Source of the DNA: Bacteroidales bacterium
GTDB lineage: Bacteria > Bacteroidota > Bacteroidia > Bacteroidales > ML635J-15
NCBI GenBank assembly: GCA_028697515.1
Contig: JAQVEY010000074.1
Coordinates: forward strand, 1-8,857
Length of the DNA stretch: 8,857 bases
Direction: 5' to 3'
The translations under genes were made by a program, and so were the position numbers. The notes beneath the pieces were generated by a model that did no database searches, was not told the origin of the DNA, and worked only from the letters and a program-made list of their open reading frames with translations. Below are positions 1 to 7,629 of the stretch, one piece after another (within the stretch, counting starts at the first letter, position 1; each line of letters starts with the position of its first letter).

Positions 1-656
1 CTCCTATCAAACAGCTAATACCCGGTTATCCCGATAGAGAAACAAGAATTTTGATTTATGAAAACGCCATCCGCACTGATAGTTTACTTGCAGAAATAGA
101 AATGCGTGATCAGTATTTAAAGATGATAACCGATATGGTTTTTGAAAATGTGCCGATTGATCAGGAATATGTAATTCCTGTTCAAAATCTAACTCCACAG
201 CAAATAAAAGAATTCAATAATCCTGCTTTACCTCGTAAAAAAATTGAAGATAATACAAGCTACTCTTTATCAAAAAATGATGCTATGCCCGATTTGTTTC
301 CACCGATAAAAGGAATTGTGATATCAACATATAACCCTTCTAAACAGCACTATGGTACAGACATTGCTTCATCAGGCGAAGTTATTATCTCGGCTGTCTT
401 AAGCGGAACAGTAATCTCTTCTGACTATACAGTAAAAACAGGTTATACAATTATTATTCAACACAAATCCGACTTAATCTCTGTTTACAAGCACAATAAA
501 TCGTCATTTGTCAAAGCAGGAGATTTAATTGAAACCGGGCAGGCAATTGCTGTTTACGGTAATAGTGGCGAAAACACAAGCGGTCCGCATCTACATTTTG
601 AACTATGGAGAAAAGGCGTATCTTTAAACCCTGAAGACTATATAGAATTCCAGTGA
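1..656 (+). CDS. M23 family metallopeptidase (LytM/DUF-type), 5' end cut by window
   Basis: C-terminal part of a zinc peptidase of the M23 (LytM/lysostaphin) family, which usually cleaves peptide bridges in peptidoglycan. The frame is open from base 3 to the window edge (about 217 residues visible), so the TTG at 51 and the internal ATG at 102 need not be starts. The beginning of the visible part resembles the stalk that follows the N-terminal membrane anchor in related Bacteroidota proteins; the anchor itself would be upstream. The catalytic domain is about bases 290-650. It keeps the zinc ligands of the HxxxD motif (HYGTD, bases 348-362) and HxH in GPHLHFELW (about 585-611), plus the additional His in VYKHN, so it should be an active enzyme rather than a degenerate activator. 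The domain end, NPEDYI, is typical. The stop overlaps the GTG start of dxr by 4 nt (GTGA). Substrate cannot be read from sequence. Confidence 0.9.
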   Translation, partial: PIKQLIPGYPDRETRILIYENAIRTDSLLAEIEMRDQYLKMITDMVFENVPIDQEYVIPVQNLTPQQIKEFNNPALPRKKIEDNTSYSLSKNDAMPDLFPPIKGIVISTYNPSKQHYGTDIASSGEVIISAVLSGTVISSDYTVKTGYTIIIQHKSDLISVYKHNKSSFVKAGDLIETGQAIAVYGNSGENTSGPHLHFELWRKGVSLNPEDYIEFQ

Positions 657-1819
657 AAAATCTTAAAAGAATAGCAATTTTAGGTTCTACCGGTTCTATC
701 GGTACACAGGCCTTAGATATTATTCGGGATTACCCCAATTTATTCGAGGCTCAGGTTCTTGTTGCAAACAATAACATAGACTTACTAATCAAACAAGCAC
801 GTGAGTTTGAACCCGATGCTGTAGTAATTGCAGATAAATCAAAATATCAAAGACTAAAAGATTCACTGATTGACCTCCCAATAAAAGTGTATGCTGGAGA
901 TGAAGCTGTAGAACAAATTGCCGCTATGGATAATGTTGATATTGTACTTACAGCAATGGTGGGATTTTCGGGACTATTGCCTACAATCAGAGCAATAGAA
1001 GCAGGAAAAACAATAGCATTGGCAAACAAAGAAACCTTGGTGGTTGGCGGACATCTTATTTATCAAATATTAAATAAAAGTAAAGCATCTATAATCCCTG
1101 TAGATTCTGAACATTCTGCAATTTTCCAATGTTTGCGTGGCGAAAACCCTAATTCTGTTAATAAGCTTATTCTTACTGCATCTGGTGGACCTTTCAGAGG
1201 TAAAAATTTAGACTTTCTTGAAAAAGTAAGTCCAGAACAGGCATTAAACCACCCCAATTGGAAAATGGGTAACAAAGTAACCATAGATTCTGCAAGCCTT
1301 ATGAACAAAGGCCTTGAGGTTATTGAAGCATATTGGTTGTTTGGCGTTCCGGCCGAAAAAATAGAAGTCGTTATTCATCCTCAATCAGTGATTCACTCAT
1401 TGGTTGAATTTGACGATGGTTCAATAAAAGCTCAATTGGGAGTACCAAATATGAGAATCCCTATTCAATACGCTTTGGATTATCCAAATCGTTCTGTTTC
1501 AAATAAAAATAGGTTCTCATTTTCGGATTACCCAAGCTTTAGTTTCGAAAAACCAGACCTTAACACTTTCAGAAATTTAAAAATCGCATACAATTGTTTG
1601 AAAAAAGGAGGAAATACTACGTGTATAATGAATGCAGCAAACGAGGTTGCTGTAGAATTATTCCTTAACAAGCAGATTAGTTTCACTGGAATTTCTGCGC
1701 TTATTGAAGAAACTCTGACGAAAATAGAATATATTAACAATCCTAATTTAAAAGAATGTCTGGAAACAGATAATATTTCAAGAAAAATTGCGTTTGAATT
1801 ATCTAAAAAAATAAAATAA
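653..1819 (+). CDS. dxr: 1-deoxy-D-xylulose 5-phosphate reductoisomerase
   Basis: Cytoplasmic NADPH-dependent enzyme that converts 1-deoxy-D-xylulose 5-phosphate to 2-C-methyl-D-erythritol 4-phosphate in the MEP isoprenoid pathway; it is the fosmidomycin target. The 388 residues match family length. Visible motifs are the nucleotide-binding GSTGSIG (11-17), ALANKE (122-127), metal-binding Asp151 and Glu153 in PVDSEHSA, ASGGPF (176-181), HPNWKMG (200-206), Glu222 in NKGLEVIEA, HPQSVIHS (242-249) and MNAANEVAV near 327. All expected metal and substrate residues seem present. The start is the GTG at 653: it gives the usual short lead (MKNLKRIAIL) before the Rossmann loop and overlaps the upstream stop by 4 nt, which suggests translational coupling. 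Its TAA shares one base with the ATG of rseP. In Bacteroidota isoprenoids feed undecaprenyl phosphate and menaquinone, which fits its envelope-gene neighbours. Confidence 0.97.
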   Translation: MKNLKRIAILGSTGSIGTQALDIIRDYPNLFEAQVLVANNNIDLLIKQAREFEPDAVVIADKSKYQRLKDSLIDLPIKVYAGDEAVEQIAAMDNVDIVLTAMVGFSGLLPTIRAIEAGKTIALANKETLVVGGHLIYQILNKSKASIIPVDSEHSAIFQCLRGENPNSVNKLILTASGGPFRGKNLDFLEKVSPEQALNHPNWKMGNKVTIDSASLMNKGLEVIEAYWLFGVPAEKIEVVIHPQSVIHSLVEFDDGSIKAQLGVPNMRIPIQYALDYPNRSVSNKNRFSFSDYPSFSFEKPDLNTFRNLKIAYNCLKKGGNTTCIMNAANEVAVELFLNKQISFTGISALIEETLTKIEYINNPNLKECLETDNISRKIAFELSKKIK

Positions 1820-3120
1820 TGAGCGGACTGATAATGGCCGGACAACTAATTCTGGCTCTGACTTTACTGGTTTTAATTCACGAATTTGGACATTATATTG
1901 CAGCCAGAATGTTTGGTATAAGAGTTACAAAATTCTTTATCTTCTTTGATCCATGGTTTAAAATCTGGAGTAAAAAAATTGGAGATACTGAATTTGGAAT
2001 TGGTTGGCTACCATTAGGCGGATATGTAAAAATATCTGGAATGATTGACGAATCTTTAGACACAAAACAATTAAAAGAAGAACCTAAAGATTGGGAATTT
2101 CGTAGTAAACCTGCATATCAACGTCTTATTGTGATGATTGCTGGTGTAGTTATGAATGTAATCGCTGCAATTCTTATTCTTACAATGTCACACCTAGTAT
2201 TCACAAAAGAATATCTGCCGGTCGAAAATGTTAAAGAAGGTATCTATGCCTATCCTTATGCAAGATTTTTGGGCTTCGAAACGGGAGATAAAATTATTGC
2301 TATTGATGGAAAAGAGACAGTAAGATATGAAGATGTTTTCTCTACCAAACTTTTCTTTGCCGAAACAGTTACGGTTGACCGTAATGGAGAAACTAAAGAA
2401 CTTCAGATGACTGACACACTATATTCTTTCCTAAAAAACGGTGGCCTTTTTATTGAATTACACAATTTCTCTTTCACTATTGATAGTGTAGTACAAGATA
2501 TGCCCATTGCAAAATGCAATTTAAAACCAGGAGCTAAAATAATTTCAATAGACAATGAAGTTGTAAAATCATTCGGTCACATGCGCGAAATTCTTTACTA
2601 TAATAGAGGCAAAGAAATGGAATTTGTTTTCGATAACAGAATTAGCATTGATACATTTTTATTGCATATCGATAGCACTGCGAAATTAGGAATCTATACC
2701 CCATTACCAATATTCGAAAGCAAACCATATAGTTTTTTCACAGCACTAAAATATGGTTGGGTTGATGCCTATGAAGTTCTTAAAGCAAATATAAAAGGAT
2801 ACGAATTGATCTTTAGTGGTAAAGAAAAAGCAAAAGATAGTCTTCAGGGACCAATTGGTATTGCAAAAATCTATGGTGGAGTCTGGAATTGGGCTAAATT
2901 TTGGAGACTTACTGCAATAATTTCTATGATATTGGCCTTTGTAAACATATTGCCAATACCAGCACTTGACGGCGGACATGCCTTATTCCTTACAATAGAA
3001 GCAGTAACCCGTCGCAAATTATCTGACAAATTTATGGAGGTAGTTCAGATTATTGGCATGATTCTTCTACTAGGATTAATGGTTCTCGTCATTGGTAATG
3101 ATATAATAAATTTATTCTGA
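1819..3120 (+). CDS. rseP: RIP metalloprotease RseP (site-2 protease, M50 family)
   Basis: Inner-membrane zinc protease that cleaves transmembrane segments, classically of anti-sigma factors after a first periplasmic cut, and also clears remnant signal peptides. The 433 residues are near family length. The first membrane segment (about 5-31) carries HEFGH at 21-25, giving two zinc His ligands and the catalytic Glu22. PLGGYVKISG (65-74) is the conserved loop after it. A second segment with GVVMN (109-113) follows at about 102-125. Two PDZ-like domains occupy roughly 140-200 and 220-285; the first is divergent. A C-terminal pair of segments (about 364-385 and 405-430) contains the third ligand, Asp384, in NILPIPALDGGH. 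SLQGPIGIAK (341-350) is the typical motif before it. ATG at 1819 overlaps the dxr stop (TAATG), and its stop overlaps the next start (TGATG). The substrate is probably an ECF anti-sigma factor, but none is encoded in this window. Confidence 0.96.
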   Translation: MSGLIMAGQLILALTLLVLIHEFGHYIAARMFGIRVTKFFIFFDPWFKIWSKKIGDTEFGIGWLPLGGYVKISGMIDESLDTKQLKEEPKDWEFRSKPAYQRLIVMIAGVVMNVIAAILILTMSHLVFTKEYLPVENVKEGIYAYPYARFLGFETGDKIIAIDGKETVRYEDVFSTKLFFAETVTVDRNGETKELQMTDTLYSFLKNGGLFIELHNFSFTIDSVVQDMPIAKCNLKPGAKIISIDNEVVKSFGHMREILYYNRGKEMEFVFDNRISIDTFLLHIDSTAKLGIYTPLPIFESKPYSFFTALKYGWVDAYEVLKANIKGYELIFSGKEKAKDSLQGPIGIAKIYGGVWNWAKFWRLTAIISMILAFVNILPIPALDGGHALFLTIEAVTRRKLSDKFMEVVQIIGMILLLGLMVLVIGNDIINLF

Positions 3121-3944
3121 TGAAAAAAATTGCTCTGTTTCTTTTTATACTAATCACTATTCCTGCAGCGGTTCTAAAATCTCAGGAATATCTTGATTTT
3201 AACACATCAAAAGGAGACAATCAAAAAAGAATTCTGCTTGTCCCATTTGATCCGAGAATATATATTAACGATGCTACAGGTATTATTGCGGCAGAAGACG
3301 GAAGCACACATGATGAAATATTGGAATATTTCAGATATCAGTTTAACCTCCAATTGTATGATGCAATGATGGATTCGTGCACAATAATCAGTCTGTTTAC
3401 AGACAATACCCGACAGGATAAAGAAGATATTAATGGACTCTATTCAATTATCAGTTACGAGTTGGTAAAGGCAATGCCAAACAATCCCGAAAATCCTGAT
3501 AATGAAAAGAAAAGTTATTTTGCTAAAAAACGTGAAGAAAAAGAACAGCAAAGAAGACTTGAAGAGATATCGCAATATAACACAAGGATTGTTGATGGTG
3601 AGATTGTGGGCAAAAGACAGCCCACACATGATATGTATCTAAATATTGTTTTTCATCAGCCCGAAGTACTTACCGAAATTGCAAATCGCCGAGATGTGGA
3701 TTATTTCTTGTTTATAAATCAATTCGAAATTAAAGGAAATTATGGTGATCCATATCTTACGGGCAATTCTAAGTCAGAAAGAACCATTAAAGTTCATTTC
3801 AGTATATATAATTCGCAAGGCAATTTGATTCACGGTAGCTTTGGTGAAAATAAAATGCCTTTTGACCTAGCCGAGAAAGAAAAAATATCCGCATTGTATT
3901 TTCCTGAAGTAATTCGCCAAATAGTAAATAACATTAATTTTTAA
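3120..3944 (+). CDS. secreted protein of unknown function
   Basis: I do not recognise a named family. The 274 residues start with a clear Sec signal peptide (MKK, then a hydrophobic stretch to about residue 19) with likely cleavage at LKS|Q near residue 21; Gln at +1 is common in Bacteroidota. There is no lipobox Cys and no further membrane segment, so it is probably periplasmic or outer-membrane associated. The mature N-terminal part (36-95) begins with RILLVPFDPRIYI. A strongly charged Lys/Glu/Arg stretch at about 129-150 (KKREEKEQQRR and flanks) looks like a helix or coiled-coil linker. The C-terminal half (168-274) contains DYFLFINQFEIKG and TIKVHFSIYNSQGNLI, alternating patterns that suggest beta strands. 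The ILLVPFDP and FLFINQFE pattern loosely recalls periplasmic domains that assemble near the outer membrane, but this is only impression. It is coupled to rseP by TGATG and followed after 3 nt by the rdgB-like gene. Confidence 0.85.
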   Translation: MKKIALFLFILITIPAAVLKSQEYLDFNTSKGDNQKRILLVPFDPRIYINDATGIIAAEDGSTHDEILEYFRYQFNLQLYDAMMDSCTIISLFTDNTRQDKEDINGLYSIISYELVKAMPNNPENPDNEKKSYFAKKREEKEQQRRLEEISQYNTRIVDGEIVGKRQPTHDMYLNIVFHQPEVLTEIANRRDVDYFLFINQFEIKGNYGDPYLTGNSKSERTIKVHFSIYNSQGNLIHGSFGENKMPFDLAEKEKISALYFPEVIRQIVNNINF

Positions 3945-3947
3945 TCA

Positions 3948-4538
3948 ATGATTCCTGAATTTGTTTTTGCATCAAATAACAAACATAAGCTTGAGGAGAT
4001 TAGGGCAATATCCAAAAACAAGATAAGAATTATTTGTCCTGAAGATTTGGGTTTTAAAGGCGAAATACCCGAAAATCAAAATAGTCTTGAAGGCAATGCT
4101 CTGCAGAAAGCACGTTTTCTTTACGATAAATTCTCTTTAAATTGTTTTGCTGATGATACGGGATTAGAAGTCGAAGCTTTAAACGGAAGACCTGGCGTTT
4201 ATTCAGCAAGATATGCAGGAGAAGGAAAAAGTTCATCAGATAATGTAAACAAATTGCTACTAGAACTCAGTGATAACCCAAATCGCAATGCAAGATTTCG
4301 CACTGTAATTGCCTTGGTATTAGACGACAAAGATTATTTTTTCGAAGGAATAGCTGAGGGGAAAATAATTACAGAATTGCGTGGAAAAAGTGGATTTGGA
4401 TACGATCCTGTTTTTATGCCGCTAGGATTTGATGAAACTTATGCAGAAATTCCAATTATTGTCAAAAACAGAATTAGTCATAGAGCAGCAGCATTTGAAA
4501 AATTCTTTTATTTTTTAACACATTCTCATATTAAATAA
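3948..4538 (+). CDS. rdgB: RdgB/HAM1 family non-canonical purine NTP pyrophosphatase
   Basis: Cytoplasmic house-cleaning enzyme that hydrolyses dITP/ITP and XTP to the monophosphate and pyrophosphate, keeping deaminated purines out of DNA and RNA. The 196 residues match the family. Motifs are FASNNKHKLEE (7-17, triphosphate-binding Ser/Asn/Lys), FADDTGLEVEALNGRPGVYSARYAG (67-91, with the presumed catalytic Asp69 and the base-recognition loop), FGYDPVF (150-156) and SHRAAAFEKF (177-186). Between the last two, the usual FAEL-type loop reads TYAEIPIIVKNRISHR, a mild variation. The ATG at 3948 places the N-terminal strand and SNNK loop at the normal distance; 3 nt separate it from the previous stop, and its TAA overlaps the porZ start (TAATG). 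Function is well supported by motif content, though the exact substrate preference is inferred from the family. Confidence 0.96.
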   Translation: MIPEFVFASNNKHKLEEIRAISKNKIRIICPEDLGFKGEIPENQNSLEGNALQKARFLYDKFSLNCFADDTGLEVEALNGRPGVYSARYAGEGKSSSDNVNKLLLELSDNPNRNARFRTVIALVLDDKDYFFEGIAEGKIITELRGKSGFGYDPVFMPLGFDETYAEIPIIVKNRISHRAAAFEKFFYFLTHSHIK

Positions 4539-6901
4539 TGAATAAATTAAATTTTATAAGCGGATTTGCAATTTTTCTGATTCTTTCTATGTTTTCTTTT
4601 GGTCAGATTGCGGTTGGACAATGGAGAGATCACTTGCCTTACAGTTTTGGAACGAATGTTACTGTAACCGATAAGGATGTATATATGGTAACAAATGTAG
4701 GCTTATTAAAATACAATAAAACTTCAGGAGAAACAGAAAAACTCACAAAGATTAATGGATTAAGTGATTCAGGAGTAAAATCTATTGCTTGGCATGAAAG
4801 TTTGAAAATTGTGATTCTCGGATATTCAAATGGCAATATTGATCTGATAAATGGAAATCAAATCATTAATCTCGCAGATATCAAGCGTAAAACAATGAAC
4901 GGAGATAAGAATATTTATAGTATTTGTTTGCTTGGCAATACTGCATATCTAGGCTGCGGTTTCGGAATTGTAGTACTCGACCTTGACAGAACAGAAATAA
5001 AAGAAACCTGGTTTATTGGCAATAATGGAACAAATGTTAAAATCAATTCGTTGGATACTGACGGAAGTTCTATTTATGCAGCAACTGACATTGGAATTTT
5101 TAAAGGTGATTTAAGCCTCCCATTGGTGGATTTTTCTTTCTGGGAAATAATTTCAGCTCAAAATCTTCCTTCATCATTAAGTTGGATGGTAGATAAATCT
5201 TTTAACACTATAAAATGTCTCAATGGGAAGCTTATTGCTAATTATCACGATAATAATCAAACCAGTGCAGATACACTATTAGTATATGATGGAAATAACT
5301 GGTCTGTTTTTAACAACGAATTTAATGAAATTAGCTCGATTTGTGGTAATAATGAAGAACTCATTTTATGCAGTAAGTATTGGATAAAAATCCTAGATTC
5401 CGATCTTAATGAAATAAGACATATATGGCAATATGATTTACCATCCGGTGGACAAATACCTCAACCCTCTTATGCTGTGTTTGATAATAATATCGTTTGG
5501 ATTGCAGATACAAAGTGTGGATTAATTAAAAATACTGATGGCTGGCATTATCAAAACATAACAGTTAACGGACCTTCAAATTACACTGTCTTTGATATGT
5601 CAGTTTGCGAATCCGAGATAATTGCAGTTGCAGGAGGTATGAATTTATCCTGGGGACCACAATGGAAACCGGCCGAAGTTTATAAATTTAACGAAAACAT
5701 CTGGAACAATTATAACTATTATAGCACAACAGGGCTTTCACAGGCTAGAGACTTGGTCAGAGTTCTTTTCGATCCTTCAGATCCTTCAAGATATTTTTTA
5801 GGTTCGTGGATTGATGGAATAGTAGAATTTAGAAATGATCAGTTCTATGCTCAATATAATGAATCTAACAGCACTTTATCTAAAGTTCCCGGTGTCAATT
5901 ATATCAGAATAGGTGGAATGGCTATTGATTCAGAAGGGAATTTATGGGTCACAAACTCTCTAACATCGCCACAAATACATGTTTTATCACCCGAAGGTGA
6001 ATGGACATCAATAGACTATTCTTCGTATTTGGGAGGAATAAATATCGGACATATTATAATTACAAAAGATGACATCAAATGGGTAATTTTACCTCAGGGT
6101 GTTGGACTATTTGTATTTGATGATAACGGCACTCCTAGTGATAAAACTGATGACAGGACACGTAAACTTACAATAATAGACGAAGATGGTGAAACAATTA
6201 GCAACGATGTTTTTTCTATTGCAGAAGATAAGAACGGTTATATTTGGGTGGGCACAAGCAAAGGGGTTGCAGTTTATTATAATCCTGAAGATGTTTTTGA
6301 ACCTGGAACATATACTGCCAGACAGATAAAAATTCCAAGAAATGATGGCACCGACAATGCAGATAATTTATTAGGAAACGAAATAGTAACTTCAATAAAA
6401 GTTGATGGAGCAAACAAAAAATGGTTCGGCACACAAACAGGAGGTGCTTATTACACAAGTGCAGACGGCTTAGAAGAAATTTATCATTTTACAAAAGATA
6501 ACTCACCATTGTTTTCAGACAATATCATTTGCTCTGCAATTGTTCCAAATACAGGAGAAGTGTTTTTCGGCACATCGGCAGGAATAATCTCATACAGAAA
6601 TACTGCAACCGAAGGTTCTGATGATTTCATAGGTGTTTATGCTTTCCCTAACCCGGTAAAACCCGATTATCGTGGACCAATTACTATTACAGGACTTGTT
6701 GCAGGGTCTTATGTGAAAATTACGGATATTTCAGGTAATCTACTGTTCGAAACACGTTCCGAAGGTGGACAGGCAATTTGGTATGGCGAAGATATGAATG
6801 GAAAAAGAGTTTGTTCTGGAGTATATCTGGTTCTTTCAAGCAACGAAACTGGTTCTAAAACAGATATAACAAAAATTTTGTTCATTAACGGAAACGAATG
6901 A
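4538..6901 (+). CDS. porZ: PorZ-like type IX secretion system protein (beta-propellers plus type A C-terminal domain)
   Basis: Probable PorZ, the surface-exposed member of the type IX secretion attachment complex; in Porphyromonas gingivalis PorZ works with PorU, PorV and PorQ to process cargo and link it to anionic LPS. The 787 residues begin with a signal peptide (hydrophobic about 7-21, cleavage likely at SFG|Q near 22), then the mature start GQWRDHLPY (27-35), characteristic of this family. The body is made of propeller blades: early repeats such as VYMVTNVGLLKYN (48-60), later ones of the two-component-regulator propeller type, for example GNLWVTNS, GYIWVGTSKGVAVY (567-580) and KKWFGTQTGGAYY (627-639), and the DPSDPSRYFLGSW segment (412-424). 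Residues about 698-784 form a Por secretion-tail domain: AFPNPV, VKITDISGNLL, GGQAIWYGEDMNGKRVCSGVYLV. ATG at 4538 overlaps the previous stop; its TGA overlaps recO by 4 nt. The alternative is another type A-sorted propeller protein, but the N-terminal motif favours PorZ. Confidence 0.87.
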   Translation: MNKLNFISGFAIFLILSMFSFGQIAVGQWRDHLPYSFGTNVTVTDKDVYMVTNVGLLKYNKTSGETEKLTKINGLSDSGVKSIAWHESLKIVILGYSNGNIDLINGNQIINLADIKRKTMNGDKNIYSICLLGNTAYLGCGFGIVVLDLDRTEIKETWFIGNNGTNVKINSLDTDGSSIYAATDIGIFKGDLSLPLVDFSFWEIISAQNLPSSLSWMVDKSFNTIKCLNGKLIANYHDNNQTSADTLLVYDGNNWSVFNNEFNEISSICGNNEELILCSKYWIKILDSDLNEIRHIWQYDLPSGGQIPQPSYAVFDNNIVWIADTKCGLIKNTDGWHYQNITVNGPSNYTVFDMSVCESEIIAVAGGMNLSWGPQWKPAEVYKFNENIWNNYNYYSTTGLSQARDLVRVLFDPSDPSRYFLGSWIDGIVEFRNDQFYAQYNESNSTLSKVPGVNYIRIGGMAIDSEGNLWVTNSLTSPQIHVLSPEGEWTSIDYSSYLGGINIGHIIITKDDIKWVILPQGVGLFVFDDNGTPSDKTDDRTRKLTIIDEDGETISNDVFSIAEDKNGYIWVGTSKGVAVYYNPEDVFEPGTYTARQIKIPRNDGTDNADNLLGNEIVTSIKVDGANKKWFGTQTGGAYYTSADGLEEIYHFTKDNSPLFSDNIICSAIVPNTGEVFFGTSAGIISYRNTATEGSDDFIGVYAFPNPVKPDYRGPITITGLVAGSYVKITDISGNLLFETRSEGGQAIWYGEDMNGKRVCSGVYLVLSSNETGSKTDITKILFINGNE

Positions 6902-7623
6902 CAACAAAAACCGAGGTAATTGTTCTCAACAAAGTGAAATATAGCGATAATTCTTTTATCGTTAATTTATTTAGTAAAGATATTGGAAAATTTGCAGCTT
7001 TGATTTATATTAGTAAATCAGCAAAAAACGGAATAAAACCTGCACTTTTTAGCCCTCTCAACATTATTGAAACAGAAGTAAAAATAAAAGATTCCAGAAA
7101 TATTCAATCTCTAATAAATTGCAACAATATTTTAAGTCCTAATAATATCAACACAGATTTAGCCAAAACCAGCATAGCTTTATTTATTGCTGAAATTCTA
7201 CTGAAAACTATCAAAGAGGAAGAACCTAATCCAAATCTGTTCAAATTTATAAAAGCAACTGTCTTAAAGCTTAATCAAACTACAAATAATATTTTTGACC
7301 TGCATTTATTCTTTATGAGAGATTTTGCTAAAATTTCCGGATTTGGAATGACTTGCAACTATTGCACCGAAACCCCTTATTTCAACTTGAAAGAGGGCAT
7401 GTTTCTACCTTTATTTACCTGCAATGAAGAATCACTAAATTTAGAGGATAGTTTGTGTATGGAAAAGTTGTTAAAGTCTGAACATGATAATCTGAATAGA
7501 ATTTTTAATTATAAAATTAGAACAAATCTAATTGAAAGATTACTTCAATATTATAAATATCACATTCACGAATTTGGAAATTTGAATTCAATAAAAATTC
7601 TTCAGGAAGTTTTTAATGATTGA
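6898..7623 (+). CDS. recO: DNA repair protein RecO
   Basis: Recombination mediator that acts with RecR to load RecA onto SSB-coated single-stranded DNA and anneals complementary strands. The 241 residues are normal length. The N-terminal OB-fold (about 1-80) shows TEVIVLNKVKYSDNSFIVNLFSKDIGK, followed by ALFSPLNIIETEVKIKD (49-65), the equivalent of the FxPLxxLE(L/V) segment. A helical region (86-145) holds LAKTSIALFIAEILLKTI. The C-terminal part has FAKISGFGMTCNYC (143-156), a later Cys175, and the ending YYKYHIHEFGNLNSIKILQEVF typical of Bacteroidota RecO. Cys153-x2-Cys156 looks like half of the zinc module found in some RecO proteins; only Cys175 and Cys187 are available as partners, so metal binding is uncertain. 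ATG at 6898 overlaps the porZ stop by 4 nt (ATGA). It is the last gene of the plus-strand series, 6 nt from a convergent gene. Confidence 0.93.
   Translation: MTTKTEVIVLNKVKYSDNSFIVNLFSKDIGKFAALIYISKSAKNGIKPALFSPLNIIETEVKIKDSRNIQSLINCNNILSPNNINTDLAKTSIALFIAEILLKTIKEEEPNPNLFKFIKATVLKLNQTTNNIFDLHLFFMRDFAKISGFGMTCNYCTETPYFNLKEGMFLPLFTCNEESLNLEDSLCMEKLLKSEHDNLNRIFNYKIRTNLIERLLQYYKYHIHEFGNLNSIKILQEVFND
7593..7614. terminator. weak hairpin at the recO 3' end, candidate terminator for the convergent gene
   Basis: An A-run (7593-7597) pairs with a T-run (7610-7614), and CTTC (7600-7603) pairs with GAAG (7606-7609), with a two-base TT bulge on one side and a very tight loop. It lies in the last coding triplets of recO and, on the minus strand, begins 16 nt past the stop of the small gene at 7630-8022, where the helix is followed by T-rich sequence. 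It could terminate the minus-strand transcript, or serve both. The stem is AT-rich with only four G/C pairs at most, so support is weak. Confidence 0.22.
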
Positions 7624-7629
7624 TTATTA

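Noticed and set aside
51..53. TTG as the start of the M23 gene
   Set aside because: The frame stays open to the window edge and the upstream residues continue the same kind of protein, so the true start lies outside the window.
1063..1308. Minus-strand open frames inside dxr, including 847-1029, 1063-1308 and 1528-1845
   Set aside because: They lie antisense to a gene with full family motifs, show no recognisable protein features and are expected shadows.
6216..6458. Minus-strand open frame inside porZ
   Set aside because: Cys/Leu/His-rich composition typical of antisense translation, wholly inside a well-supported gene.
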